Notes under the pieces: generated by a model
Databases searched by the model: none
Seen by the model: only the letters and a program-made list of their open reading frames with translations
What the model was told of the DNA's origin: nothing
DNA from: Burkholderia metallica
Lineage (GTDB): Bacteria; Pseudomonadota; Gammaproteobacteria; Burkholderiales; Burkholderiaceae
Direction of reading: 5' to 3'
DNA: 64,000 nucleotides
NCBI RefSeq assembly: GCF_902832845.1
Contig: NZ_CADFDB010000013.1
Location: 62,001 to 126,000, forward strand
Made by a program: the position numbers and the translations under genes
In this document: one piece after another, positions 1 through 8,971 of the stretch
Position numbering within the stretch: the stretch's first letter is position 1
Layout: each line of letters starts with the position of its first letter

Positions 1-10
1 ATCGAGTCCT

Positions 11-595
11 ATGCTGCAAATGTCGTTCTACGCCGCCATCGTGCTGCTGGTGCCCGGGCCGACGAACACGCTGCTGCTTTCCGCCGGGCTCAAGCTGAAT
101 CTGCGCGGGGCGTGCAGACTGGTCGCGGCGGAGGCGGCAGGTTATGTGACGGCAATCACCGTATGGGGATTTTTTCTCTGGTCGCTGGCGGCGCGATATC
201 CGTGGATCGTCAGTTGCGTCAAGTTGATCAGCGCCCTGTTCATCTTCTACCTCGCGGTGAAGATGTGGTTCAAAGGTGCCGACTTCGACACGACCGACTC
301 GGCGCCGTTGGGCTTCCGGGGGCTTTTCGTGGCGACCTTGATGAATCCCAAGGCCCTGTTGTTTTCAAGCGCGATTTTCCCGGAGTCGGCATTCAGATCG
401 CTCGATGTCTTCCTGTTGTCGACCGGCGTATTCCTGATCACCCTGATTCCGATCGGACTGCTATGGTCGCGGTCGGGGCGGCTTCTGCTCATGAACCGGA
501 CGGAGGGTCGACTGGCTTCGATCGTGTTGCGATGCTCGTCGCTCGTGTTGCTGATGTTCGCAGCCACGCTGGCCGGTTCCGTGCTCGATCGATGA
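11..595 (+). CDS. LysE/RhtB family amino-acid exporter
   Basis: A 194-residue inner-membrane protein with the LysE/RhtB hallmark PGPTN near residues 15-19 of the first membrane helix, then about five hydrophobic helices with few charges. The family exports amino acids or their analogues. The product is slightly short for the family (usually about 205). The ATG lies only 11 bases from the window edge and no in-frame stop precedes it, so a start further upstream cannot be excluded. It converges on the TetR gene downstream. The substrate cannot be told from the sequence. Confidence 0.85.
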   Translation: MLQMSFYAAIVLLVPGPTNTLLLSAGLKLNLRGACRLVAAEAAGYVTAITVWGFFLWSLAARYPWIVSCVKLISALFIFYLAVKMWFKGADFDTTDSAPLGFRGLFVATLMNPKALLFSSAIFPESAFRSLDVFLLSTGVFLITLIPIGLLWSRSGRLLLMNRTEGRLASIVLRCSSLVLLMFAATLAGSVLDR

Positions 596-697
596 GGCAG
601 TCATCGCGCGTGCCTGCCGTCGCTGCCCGCTGCCGGCCGGTCGTGCGACGCGGCGCAGCTCGATGAAGCACGCGCCGAACGCACGGTTCGCACACCG

Positions 698-1300
698 TCA
701 AGCGTCGCGGCTATGGCGCTTGCGCGTGCTTTCCGTTGCGGCTCTGGATTCGTTCAGCAGCATCTCCGCCGCCTGCCACGCACGCGCGGCAGCACGCGCA
801 TCCCCGATCGCACGCGCATCCGCGGTCGCCCCGCTCAGCAACATCACGTACACGCCTGCAAGCTGACGTGCGCGGCGACGCGGAATGAGCTCCGACAGCA
901 ATTGCTCCATGAGGGCCAGCAGGTCATCGCGATAGCGCACCGCCACGTCGGTCACCTTCGGGCAGGTCGCGCCGAATTCGGCCAGCGCACGCTCGAACAG
1001 ACAGCCCGCGAACTCCGGGCTGCCGAACCACGTGCCGTACCAGTCGAAAATTCCCTTCAGGCGCGCAGCGGCATGCGGCATGCGGTCAAGCTTGGCGGCG
1101 ATGCTCTCCATGATGAACGTGTAGCGCTGCTCCAGCACCGCCTTGATCAGATCGTCCTTGCTCGCGAAGTGATGGTAGAGCGTCATGCGGGCAACGTCCG
1201 CCTCGGCGATGATCCAGTCGATACCGACCGGATGAAAGCCGTGGCGGGAAAACAGCTCACCTGCCTTGTCGACCACCTGCTGGCGTTTGCTCGCGCGCAT
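698..1300 (-). CDS. TetR family transcriptional regulator
   Basis: A 200-residue protein with an N-terminal TetR helix-turn-helix at about residues 10-50 (motifs AGELFSRHGFHPVGID and TLYHHFASKDDLI), followed by an all-helical ligand domain with a Cys in FAGCLFERA. TetR proteins are dimeric repressors released by a small ligand. It is convergent with the LysE exporter and divergent from nothing obvious, so its target may be itself or the exporter. The start codon is the first ATG, at a normal family N-terminus. Confidence 0.85.
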   Translation of the reverse strand: MRASKRQQVVDKAGELFSRHGFHPVGIDWIIAEADVARMTLYHHFASKDDLIKAVLEQRYTFIMESIAAKLDRMPHAAARLKGIFDWYGTWFGSPEFAGCLFERALAEFGATCPKVTDVAVRYRDDLLALMEQLLSELIPRRRARQLAGVYVMLLSGATADARAIGDARAAARAWQAAEMLLNESRAATESTRKRHSRDA

Positions 1301-1659
1301 TCATGCATCTCCTGACGACTGGGCCGCATCTTAGCATCGCCGCCCGCACTGCTCGTTACCGTCGCGCACGATGTATGGAAGGTCCGAGGACATGCGCACT
1401 GCGACGCGACGCGCTGGGCGAACCGGCAAAACATCGTCAGCTGCCACGAAGCCAGACGAATCCGCAGCCTTTCGGATGCGGGCTTCGGCAATACGGGATA
1501 ACTTCGCCGCTACGACCTCGGCTGATTGCGATACGCAACCCGTGCGGCGTCAGCAAACGCCCTCCCCGAGCCGATACGCGCATCGCGTCCCACGTGCGTA
1601 GCGCGTGCGCGCCCGGCCGGCATCCACTCCGGCCGCCCATGCCGCTGCTCGCAGCGGTT
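1301..1659. other. Gene-free stretch between TetR gene and lipoprotein gene
   Basis: About 360 bases with no reading frame that looks like a real protein on either strand. It must contain the TetR promoter (minus strand) and the 3' end of the lipoprotein transcript. No terminator hairpin with a T run was seen. Confidence 0.4.
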
Positions 1660-2520
1660 TCAGCAAGGCACCCGGCCGCCGTTCATCATGCACCAGCGCT
1701 GCGTGTCCTGTTGCGGGGGCGCATACGGCAGTCCGGTCCTCGGATCGATGTGATCGTACTGGCCCATCGGGTGTTGCGCCCTCCACGCGGCCTGGTCGGC
1801 ATACTGTTTCGCGATCGCGGCTTGCTCTCGTGCGAGGTCTGCCTTCTGCGCGTCGTCCATTTTCTTCGTCATGGTCACGAGCCGTGCGAATTTCGGATCG
1901 CGCACATCCTGCAGGGGCGGAAACGGGGGCGCAGGCGGCATGATGAGCACAGGGCCGGTGTATTTCGGAATCGGCAACCTGGATGGCCGGCCAAAGTTCG
2001 CCGCCCTATCCATCTCCCACAGCGCAGCGTCCATTCCGAGCACATGTTCGTAGTCGCGATTGACGACTGCCAGCGTGACCGGCCCCGACGGCGCCGGCAA
2101 CGGCTGCAGGGAAGGCGGCAGCGTCTGTCGGGCGTCGGGATAGATGGTGCGGGCATACGCGATTGCAGCGACGGAGTATTGCTGGAGGACCGCCTCGTAC
2201 GCGTCCAGTATCTGCGCGCGGCCATAGCCGCCGGGATTCTCGAACATCGGCTTGTAGGCCAACATCTTCCGGCTGTACAACGCATTCGCATTGCGCTGCT
2301 CTGCGACAAACTGCTGTTGCGGATCGGCCGGCGCAGACGCCGACAGCGGCGCGCACCCCGATAGCACGCCGGCGACAAGCAGCAGCCCGGCTGTCGCGCG
2401 AACAGCCGACGGGCATAGACGCGACATATCGGCGATCGCCCGGTTGAGCGAGGCAAACAGAACAGAGGTTTTCTTGATCGCGCTGGTCGGCATCGAACGG
2501 TGTCTCGAAGGCTGGGTCAT
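1660..2520 (-). CDS. Putative lipoprotein of unknown function
   Basis: The protein has a hydrophobic segment ending in a lipobox (VAGVLSGC) and then a long soluble region rich in Pro, Gln and Tyr, ending WCMMNGGRVPC. A start at 2520 has an AGGA sequence ten bases upstream and gives a 58-residue leader up to the lipid Cys. A start at 2427 gives an ideal 25-residue lipoprotein signal but has no visible ribosome site. No family recognised. The Cys pair near the C-terminus could form a disulfide in the periplasm. Confidence 0.6.
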   Translation of the reverse strand: MTQPSRHRSMPTSAIKKTSVLFASLNRAIADMSRLCPSAVRATAGLLLVAGVLSGCAPLSASAPADPQQQFVAEQRNANALYSRKMLAYKPMFENPGGYGRAQILDAYEAVLQQYSVAAIAYARTIYPDARQTLPPSLQPLPAPSGPVTLAVVNRDYEHVLGMDAALWEMDRAANFGRPSRLPIPKYTGPVLIMPPAPPFPPLQDVRDPKFARLVTMTKKMDDAQKADLAREQAAIAKQYADQAAWRAQHPMGQYDHIDPRTGLPYAPPQQDTQRWCMMNGGRVPC

Positions 2521-3134
2521 TTTTGGGAGGTCCTGATCGCGACCGTGAATGCGATGCGTCGCAGTAGAAAAGGAAATCGGCACTCGGCCGTCTTTGGGGC
2601 CAACCGTTAATCCAGCGCACATCGCACAGGCTGCCGAGATCGACGAACGATGTCAGCAATCCCGTGCAAGTCGGACATGCCGCGAGCGCATTGCGGGCAA
2701 GTCCCTCATCGATGTCGGTCCGGTCGTTGTGCACGCACTCGTACCGCCCCGAACACGCGGCCCCGGCACCCGACGGGTATCGGGTGCGCTTCTTCATCAA
2801 TCGAGAGGCGCGACATGATGAATGTATACTAGTCGATCTACTTTGACTAGAATCGCGATCAGCGTAACTGACGCAATCGGCGCGGGCATAACGGCCGCCG
2901 TGTTTTTACTTCTCGATATATTTTCCGATCCTGATATCTGGGAAATGAACACGTTTCAAAAATGTGCGGCTCGGCAATTGATACCCGCCCGTAATGCGCG
3001 CGACAGGCAAACCCATGTGCGCCATGTCTTGAACACCGCCCTCTGCGGATCGCCCGCCGCGCCGTGCGCGAGTGCTGCCGTTCACGCATCATCGGCTGCC
3101 TCGCGCTGACCGCCGCGCAAACCCGGAGCGCCTG
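2521..3134. other. Intergenic region with an AT-richer patch
   Basis: About 610 bases without a convincing gene. The part from about 2815 to 2990 is clearly lower in GC than its surroundings (runs such as tgtatactag and ttctcgatatattttcc). It may hold promoters for the divergent lipoprotein genes on either side or be foreign filler. A 95-codon frame at 2822-3109 crosses it but has no protein-like composition. Confidence 0.35.
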
Positions 3135-3899
3135 ATGCAACGCCTGCCCATGCGACCCCCGTCCCTCATCCTGCGTGCGCTATGCGCCGGCGTCCTGTTG
3201 ATCGACCTGAACGCGTGCCAGCGCGCCGCGCCGTCCGCCAGCCCGGCGGCGGCACCCGCGTCCGTGGCGTCCTTGGCCGCCCATGCGCCGGAAACGGCCG
3301 CGGTATTGCCGCTGCAAGCGCTGTTGAGCGTATTCGGCGGTGCCAAGCCGGCAACCTGGACGGCGTTCGACGACGTGCCCGGTGTGCACTGGAGCGACGC
3401 GAAGCCGCTCGGCAATCCGGACAGCCACTCCCCCGACACCACGCACTACCGTGGCGGCAGCCTGCTGCTCGCCGGCTTCGGCGACGTGGATGTCCCGGAC
3501 GGCAAGGCCGGTGACGAAGCCGGCGTCAAAAAGGACAACGAAGGCCACGTCGGCGTCGTACTCAACGGCAACGCGGCCGCCGTCCTGTCGATCGCATTGC
3601 GCAAGTTCTACCCGAGCGACGACACGCAGGACATTCTGCTGCGTCAGTTCGGCGGCGATGCCAAGGTCAAGCGCATCGCCGGCCGATGTGCGTTCGACTA
3701 CGGCACCACGGCGCCGAACGTGCAAGATAACGTGTTCTACCGGGTCAGCATCGGCAGCGCTGCCGTGCCGGTGTTTGCGGAAACCTACGTCGAAGAGGAA
3801 GGCGGCAGTCAGGGGCCGGGAGCGACGAATTTCGTGTTCTACCGCACCCGGCCGGACCAACGTATCGCGAAGATGCAGTGCAAGGGCGCCGACGCCTGA
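3135..3899 (+). CDS. Putative lipoprotein, hypothetical
   Basis: The ATG at 3135 is preceded by GGAG at a good distance and begins a lipoprotein signal ending in LIDLNAC (Cys about residue 28). An Ala/Pro-rich linker follows, then a globular domain of about 190 residues with a single Cys pair (GRCAFDYG and KMQCKG). Total 254 residues. Family not recognised. It is probably an outer-membrane or periplasmic lipoprotein that stands alone. Confidence 0.65.
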   Translation: MQRLPMRPPSLILRALCAGVLLIDLNACQRAAPSASPAAAPASVASLAAHAPETAAVLPLQALLSVFGGAKPATWTAFDDVPGVHWSDAKPLGNPDSHSPDTTHYRGGSLLLAGFGDVDVPDGKAGDEAGVKKDNEGHVGVVLNGNAAAVLSIALRKFYPSDDTQDILLRQFGGDAKVKRIAGRCAFDYGTTAPNVQDNVFYRVSIGSAAVPVFAETYVEEEGGSQGPGATNFVFYRTRPDQRIAKMQCKGADA

Positions 3900-3959
3900 G
3901 CAGGAACGCTTCGGCATCGCGATCGTGGCCGAATCGACACATTGACCTGACCCTCAAAA

Positions 3960-3983
3960 CCATCCGGACTACTTATCGGATGG
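3960..3983. repeat. Perfect 7-bp inverted repeat, possible transcript end
   Basis: CCATCCG at 3960-3966 pairs with CGGATGG at 3977-3983 across a 10-base loop, 60 bases after the lipoprotein stop. There is no T run, so it is at best a weak terminator or an mRNA-stabilising hairpin. Confidence 0.35.
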
Positions 3984-4128
3984 ATGACGTCGGTTCGACG
4001 CGATGGCGACACGGGGAATCAGTCTCATGAGTTTCGGATACCTGATCATGGAAACCGCAGACAGGATGCCCTCGCGCATCTAACGTCGCTCCAGGCAGCC
4101 GCCGCGCGGGTCGTTGCACAGACCGGCC

Positions 4129-4623
4129 TTATCCATAGCGATCAGGCAAATGGCGAGCCCGAGCGCCGGATGCGACGCGCGTGTCAGGGTCGCGCGCGAG
4201 GCCCTGCGCGAACACCTTCAGACCTTCGAGCAACGGGGTCATCGCATCCCACAGCGCTTCGTCGTGCAGCAGCCGGTACACGCCGCGCACACCGGGCGCG
4301 ACGTGTTCGTGCTGCGACGGCTGCCACGCGCCGACGTGATGCAGCGCGTCGGCGGCCGCGAACGCGGCCTTGCCGAACTGCTCGGGTGGAATGCGCGACA
4401 GCGCCGTCACCAGCACCGCCAGATTCTGCACGCCGCTCTGCATGCCCGGCTTGTCGAGCGCGTCGACGAACGTGCCGGCCAGCTGCGCGTTCGCGCTGAC
4501 GATTTCGTTGGCGACATGCAGGAAGCCGTGCCGGTGCAGGCTGCCGAGCAGATGTTCGAGCGCGTCGTGCGCGCCGGGCTCCGCGTGCGGAGGTGTGTCG
4601 TCGGGGGACAGGCGTTCGGTCAT
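4129..4623 (-). CDS. DUF1641 domain protein
   Basis: A 164-residue helical protein with the DUF1641 pattern: HDALEHLLGSLHRHGFL, then VDALDKPGMQSGVQNLAVL, then a C-terminal YRLLHDEALWDAMTPLLEGLKVFAQGL. DUF1641 proteins are small cytoplasmic proteins often found beside formate dehydrogenase genes, but no such gene is in this window. The ATG at 4623 is preceded by a GGAG-like site. Longer upstream frames have no protein-like content. Confidence 0.7.
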   Translation of the reverse strand: MTERLSPDDTPPHAEPGAHDALEHLLGSLHRHGFLHVANEIVSANAQLAGTFVDALDKPGMQSGVQNLAVLVTALSRIPPEQFGKAAFAAADALHHVGAWQPSQHEHVAPGVRGVYRLLHDEALWDAMTPLLEGLKVFAQGLARDPDTRVASGARARHLPDRYG

Positions 4624-4918
4624 CGGCCGTGCTCCGGATGAGGCGTCGCAGCCGCGCCGCAGGCAACGGCGATCGCAAGATTCAACAACGGGTTCGAAGA
4701 TGTTCCGGTATTCATGTTGGCACCGTAGGGCAGCCCCCGAACGACCGGGTATCGTCGCAACGTCAAGCATGTGCCGTTCCCCGGGCGTTTGCGTCGGCGG
4801 CGGCCGGTGCATCGCGGGCGCCGCGGGTTCACACCGCGACGCCGGACAGAAATGACAAGCGCTTGAAAAAGCGTCCGCGAATCCCGCGCCAGCCGCTGCG
4901 CCGTCGCGTAGCCGCGCG

Positions 4919-5431
4919 TCAGGATTCAGGCGAGCGGTCGGCCGGCTCCCCATCGCGTCCGGGCTCATTGTCGTCACCCCGTTCGGCGACCCGCTTCGCC
5001 AGGTTGAGGTAGGTCTGGGCCATCGCGCGCAGTTCTTCTTCCGACGCGTCCTCGATCCCGATCAGCCGGTCGCTTGCCGCATGCGTGACGGCGACGAGTT
5101 CGTCGAGCTTCAGATGCATCGCGACGCTGTCGCGATTCTGGTTGCGCTGCAGCAGGAACACCATCAGGAACGTAATGATCGTCGTCCCGGTATTGATGAC
5201 GAGCTGCCACGCGTCCGAATAGTGGAACAGCGGCCCGGTGACGAGCCACAGCACCGTAATGGCGACCGCGCTGCCGAATGCGACCGGCGAACCGGCCCAG
5301 ACGGTCACGCGCGACGCAAACCGTTCGAACGCGCGCGTGACGGGATGCTCGACCGTGACCGCTCGCGGGTCGGACACGGTCCGGTCGGGTGCGCCCGACC
5401 GGGCGCGGGGTGAATCGTCTGCTGCTTGCAT
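4919..5431 (-). CDS. Low-affinity iron permease family membrane protein
   Basis: A 170-residue protein with two clear membrane helices (about residues 45-70 and 75-95, the second VINTGTTIITFLMVFLLQ), followed by QRNQNRDSVAMHLKLDEL and an acidic tail. This layout is the PF04120 low-affinity iron permease family, which in bacteria are small proteins with an unproven transport role. The ATG at 5431 has GGGAGA seven bases upstream, which decides it over longer upstream frames. Confidence 0.75.
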   Translation of the reverse strand: MQAADDSPRARSGAPDRTVSDPRAVTVEHPVTRAFERFASRVTVWAGSPVAFGSAVAITVLWLVTGPLFHYSDAWQLVINTGTTIITFLMVFLLQRNQNRDSVAMHLKLDELVAVTHAASDRLIGIEDASEEELRAMAQTYLNLAKRVAERGDDNEPGRDGEPADRSPES

Positions 5432-5907
5432 GGCGTCTCCCGGATACGAGTCTCGATCTCGGCGCACGCGCGAGCCCGCCGCGCGCGATGGCACGGGGTT
5501 CGGTCCCGTATGCCGGCGCCACCGACGAAGGAGCAGCTTGCGTGCCCGGCTGCGTGGCCTGCGCCGAAAGCGCCCCGGCTCATCGCCACCGCGCTCGCAC
5601 ACGCGCTTCGCCGAGCGCGGCGAGCGCGCGCATACGGTCGGCGGTGCGGCACACATCCGATCACCACCCGCTGGTCGCGCGGATGCGCGCGCCGGCCACG
5701 GTGAACGCAATCGATGCCACGAGCCTGCGCGGTCCGCCATGAGCGGGGTCAGGCGTTGCAATGCGCGTGCGTGCAAGCCAGCGGCGTTGCCGGAACGAAT
5801 CCCGGCTCATGACGTGCAACTCTCCCGCCCGACAATGAACCCACGGCGCGCTTCACTGCCGTCGCGTTCGTCCGATCACATCGAGCGACCGACCCGCTTT
5901 CCCCCTT
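5432..5907. other. Gene-free stretch
   Basis: About 475 bases upstream of the iron-permease-like gene. All frames are Arg/Ala-rich shadows with no recognisable domain. Presumably it contains the promoter of the minus-strand gene. No hairpin terminator seen. Confidence 0.35.
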
Positions 5908-6180
5908 TCACGACCACTCTTCCGGCGGCAACGGCCCGCCGTCGTCCTCCCACAACGGCTGAGCCGTCTCGTCGCCTTTACCCGCGGTGCCGGCCGTCAC
6001 CGGCCCGCTCTTCGTTGCCGGCTTCCGCGCCGGCCGCGTGCCGCGCGACGCCGCTCCTGCGTTGCGCTCGCGCGTGGGCGCCACGGTGCGCTTCGCGCCC
6101 GCGCGCCCCTCGTCGATCGATTCGGCCTGCTTCGGCGGCCGTGCCTGCGAAGTCGCGTTCGTGCTCCTCTCCCGTCTCAA
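5908..6180 (-). CDS. Small hypothetical protein, start uncertain
   Basis: A 90-residue, basic, probably disordered protein ending in the acidic tail WEDDGGPLPPEEWS. The only in-frame start before the upstream stop is TTG at 6180. A Shine-Dalgarno-like GGGAGAGGAG lies just inside the frame (about 6164-6173) with no ATG or GTG after it at a usable distance. Either the gene starts at TTG or its true start has been lost. It is divergent from the decarboxylase gene, which leaves room for a shared promoter region. Confidence 0.4.
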   Translation of the reverse strand: MRRERSTNATSQARPPKQAESIDEGRAGAKRTVAPTRERNAGAASRGTRPARKPATKSGPVTAGTAGKGDETAQPLWEDDGGPLPPEEWS

Positions 6181-6271
6181 CGATCAAGCAGCCGACCCGC
6201 AAGACCGATGCCCGCGCCGGGCAGGCGGATTGCTCCATCCGTCGGGTCCAGCTCATCGCCCGGAGACGACC

Positions 6272-7522
6272 ATGCCGACCGACCGCCCCACGCCGCCTGC
6301 CACGCGCCACCGCCTCGGCGAATGGATGGCCCGCGAAGAAGCACACATGGCCGCCTTCCGCGACAAGGTCGCAGCCGATGCGCGCGCGCATGCGGGCGAC
6401 CGGCTGCGTACGCCGGCCGTGCAGGAATTCGCACGGCTGTTCGACGACGACGCATTGCTGCGCATGAGCGTCGTGCGCGCGATCGACGAAGCGGCGGAGG
6501 CGGGCCATCGGCTCGGCTATGCATCCGTCGGCGAGCTGATGACCGTGCTGGATTTCCTGATGACCTACACGCCGCCGTTCAGCGAAGCGAGCCTGATCGT
6601 GTGCCCGATCAACGCGTTTCTCGACTGGCCGATGTGCATGCCGTCGGGCCATGCGCTGTTTCGCGACGCCACCGTCAACGCGCATCTGCAACGCATGCTG
6701 AACGTATGGTGCGACTTCCTCGGCGGCCCGCACTCGCGCGCGCATCTCGACACGTCGGCACCCGACGGCTGGTTCTGCGACGCCGCGCGCGAGCGCGTCG
6801 GGCTGTCGCAGTTCCAGTATCGCGACGACCTGCCGTACTGGGGCTTCACGTCGTGGAACGACTTCTTCACGCGGCGCTTTCGCGACGGCGCGCGCCCCGT
6901 CGCGGCTCCCGACGATCCGCACGTGATCGTCAGCCCGTGCGAGGCGGCCCCGTATCACACCGAATCGAACGTGAAGCTGCGCGACCGGTTCTGGTTCAAG
7001 GAGCAGCCGTATTCGCTGCGCGACATCTTCACGCCCGCATGGCTGTCGCTCGCCGAGCGCTTCGTCGGCGGCGACCTGTATCAGGCGTACCTGAGCGCAT
7101 ACAACTACCATCGCTGGCATGCACCGGTGCGCGGCGTCGTCACGCATGCGTACCGGGTCCACGGCACCTACTACTCCGTCGCGGACGCGGAAGGCCCCGA
7201 CCCGGCCGGGCTGAACGACTCGCAGGGCTACATGACGGCCGTCGCGACGCGCGCGGTGGTCGCGATCGCGTGCGACGATCCGGGCATCGGCACCGTGGCG
7301 GCCGTGTTCGTCGGCATGGGCGACGTATCGTCCTGCGTGATCGACGTCGTGCCCGGCCAGCGGGTCGACAAGGGCGACGAGATCGGCTATTTCCAGTTCG
7401 GCGGCTCGACCTGTTGCCTGCTGTTCGAAGCCGGCGTGATCGACCGGTTCCTGCATGCGCCGCCGCTCGCCGGCGACGCGCCCGTCGTGCCGGTCAATTC
7501 AGCGGTCGCGGTCGCCCGCTGA
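6272..7522 (+). CDS. Phosphatidylserine decarboxylase-like pyruvoyl enzyme (PSDC/PsiD type)
   Basis: A 416-residue protein whose C-terminal half matches the pyruvoyl-dependent phosphatidylserine decarboxylase family: the histidine segment NYHRWHAPVRG at about residue 280, GMGDVSSC, and the self-cleavage motif FGGST near residue 379, where Ser would become the pyruvoyl group. The N-terminal part (GEWMAREEAHMAAFRDKV, PSGHALFRD, YWGFTSWNDFFTRRF) is the extra domain seen in the PsiD-like branch, not in membrane-bound housekeeping Psd. No membrane anchor is visible. The substrate may be an aromatic or other amino acid rather than a phospholipid. Start at ATG 6272 behind CGGAGA. Confidence 0.8.
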   Translation: MPTDRPTPPATRHRLGEWMAREEAHMAAFRDKVAADARAHAGDRLRTPAVQEFARLFDDDALLRMSVVRAIDEAAEAGHRLGYASVGELMTVLDFLMTYTPPFSEASLIVCPINAFLDWPMCMPSGHALFRDATVNAHLQRMLNVWCDFLGGPHSRAHLDTSAPDGWFCDAARERVGLSQFQYRDDLPYWGFTSWNDFFTRRFRDGARPVAAPDDPHVIVSPCEAAPYHTESNVKLRDRFWFKEQPYSLRDIFTPAWLSLAERFVGGDLYQAYLSAYNYHRWHAPVRGVVTHAYRVHGTYYSVADAEGPDPAGLNDSQGYMTAVATRAVVAIACDDPGIGTVAAVFVGMGDVSSCVIDVVPGQRVDKGDEIGYFQFGGSTCCLLFEAGVIDRFLHAPPLAGDAPVVPVNSAVAVAR

Positions 7523-7648
7523 GTCGCGCGCCGCCCGTCAGGCCCGCACATCTCGCGCGGGCAGCGGTGCAATGTTTTCAACGATTTGTAATGCCGCCGC
7601 GCGAACGCCGCGCCGTCGACCGCCGGCCGATCGCTGGCCGACGCGGGT

Positions 7649-8197
7649 TCACGCCGCCTGCGGCGCCAGCGAATCGATCAGCGCGCCGTTGAACGCGGGC
7701 AGGTCGTCGGGCTTGCGGCTGGTGATGAAAGGGCCGTCGCGTACGACTTCCTGATCGACCCACTTGCCGCCCGCATGACGGATGTCGTCCTGCAGGCTCG
7801 GCCAGCTCGTCATCGTGCGGCCTTCCACGAGGCCGCAGGACACGAGCAGCCAGCCGCCGTGGCAGATCGCCGCGACCGGCTTGCCGGCGCCGACGGCCGC
7901 CGTCACGAACTCACGCGCGGCCGTCACCATCCGGATCGCGTCGCCGTTCACGACCCCGCCGGGCAGCACGACCGCGTCGTAATCGCCCTCGCGCACCTCG
8001 TCGAACGTATGATCGACCTTCACGCGCTTGCCCTTCTCGACGTGCCTGAAGCCCTGGATCTCGCCCGCTTCCTCCGAAATCACGTCGACCTGCGCGCCTT
8101 CGGCCGCCAGTGCGCGCTGCGGTTCGACGAGTTCGGCTTCCTCGAAACCATCGACCGCGAGGATCGCCACCTTGCAATGTTCCAGCCTTCCGCTCAT
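7649..8197 (-). CDS. DJ-1/PfpI family protein (YhbO/YraA-like deglycase or protease)
   Basis: A 182-residue DJ-1/PfpI domain: GFEEAEL near residue 19 supplies the conserved Glu, VVLPGG near 77 and AICHGG near residue 112 supply the nucleophile Cys and neighbouring His. The family members hydrolyse glycated adducts or act as intracellular proteases/chaperones in stress. The ATG at 8197 has a strong GGAGG upstream. It opens the stress island and is divergent from the DUF3175 gene. Confidence 0.9.
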   Translation of the reverse strand: MSGRLEHCKVAILAVDGFEEAELVEPQRALAAEGAQVDVISEEAGEIQGFRHVEKGKRVKVDHTFDEVREGDYDAVVLPGGVVNGDAIRMVTAAREFVTAAVGAGKPVAAICHGGWLLVSCGLVEGRTMTSWPSLQDDIRHAGGKWVDQEVVRDGPFITSRKPDDLPAFNGALIDSLAPQAA

Positions 8198-8577
8198 GAA
8201 ATCCTCCGTCAGTGATGCGGCACGCGTCGTGCCGAGCCGGTCTTGCAGCAAGCGGCGTGCCGATCGTGCCGACGGGATGCGCGCGGCAGACCCGGCGAAT
8301 GCTTGCGCGCCCCGACGCGCGCGGGTGTCGCGCTTCCAGAGTCCGCCGGACGTCGGCGGTCGGCGGCAGTCGGCGGCGACACTGCGCTACTGCAGGCGAC
8401 TTGCGGCGTCCGGCATCGCGTCGGTCACTTCGATCACGAGGCGGACATTCCTGCCCCATCGACTCGGCAACGCGCATGCCGTCGTCGGCAAGCTGGCGCG
8501 GCACGCGGCTTGCGTCGCTGTACCGCGTACGGACCCCTGTGTCCGCCACCGTCTGTCACTTTTACGGAGTCCTCGTT
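8198..8577. other. Divergent intergenic region between DJ-1/PfpI and DUF3175 genes
   Basis: About 380 bases that must carry both divergent promoters. No coding frame is convincing. No clear operator palindrome was seen by eye. Confidence 0.35.
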
Positions 8578-8928
8578 ATGCCTTCCGCTTCCGCTGCGCA
8601 CGGCAAGCGCCGCACGCGACGCCCGGGCCGCGCCCGCAGCACCGCCCCGACCCACCGCAAGCGCTGGTCCGGCGAAGTCACGCAAACAAGCGACGCGCTC
8701 GACATCGAGCCCGACATCTTCAAATCCGACGATCCGGCCGCCATCGCCGCGTCGCTGAAGCATTCGGCCGAACACAGCCGCCGCCGCAAGGCGTCGCCGT
8801 TCCAGTCGGCGATGTCGATGTTGAATTTCTACGTGAACCGGGCGGGCCGCAATTTGCCGAAGACGCGCCGCGCGACCCTCGAACGCGCGAAGCGGAAACT
8901 GCGCGAGGCGTTCGGCCGCAAGCCCTGA
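8578..8928 (+). CDS. DUF3175 domain protein
   Basis: A 116-residue very basic protein. After a Lys/Arg-rich N-terminal tail the DUF3175 core begins: KRWSGEVTQTSDALDIEPDI, then IAASLKHSAEHSRRRK and SMLNFYVNRAGRNLPKTRR. The family is small, cytoplasmic and of unknown function, often next to stress genes. The charge suggests nucleic-acid binding, which is only inference. Start ATG 8578 behind GGAG. It is followed 43 bases later by the antiporter gene on the same strand. Confidence 0.8.
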   Translation: MPSASAAHGKRRTRRPGRARSTAPTHRKRWSGEVTQTSDALDIEPDIFKSDDPAAIAASLKHSAEHSRRRKASPFQSAMSMLNFYVNRAGRNLPKTRRATLERAKRKLREAFGRKP

Positions 8929-8971
8929 GCGGCTTGCGCGCCCGTCCTGCCAACCATCGATAGCCGTACAC

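Noticed and set aside
2822-3109. A 95-codon frame in the AT-rich patch before the second lipoprotein
   Set aside because: No ribosome site and it overlaps the upstream region of the well-supported gene at 3135.
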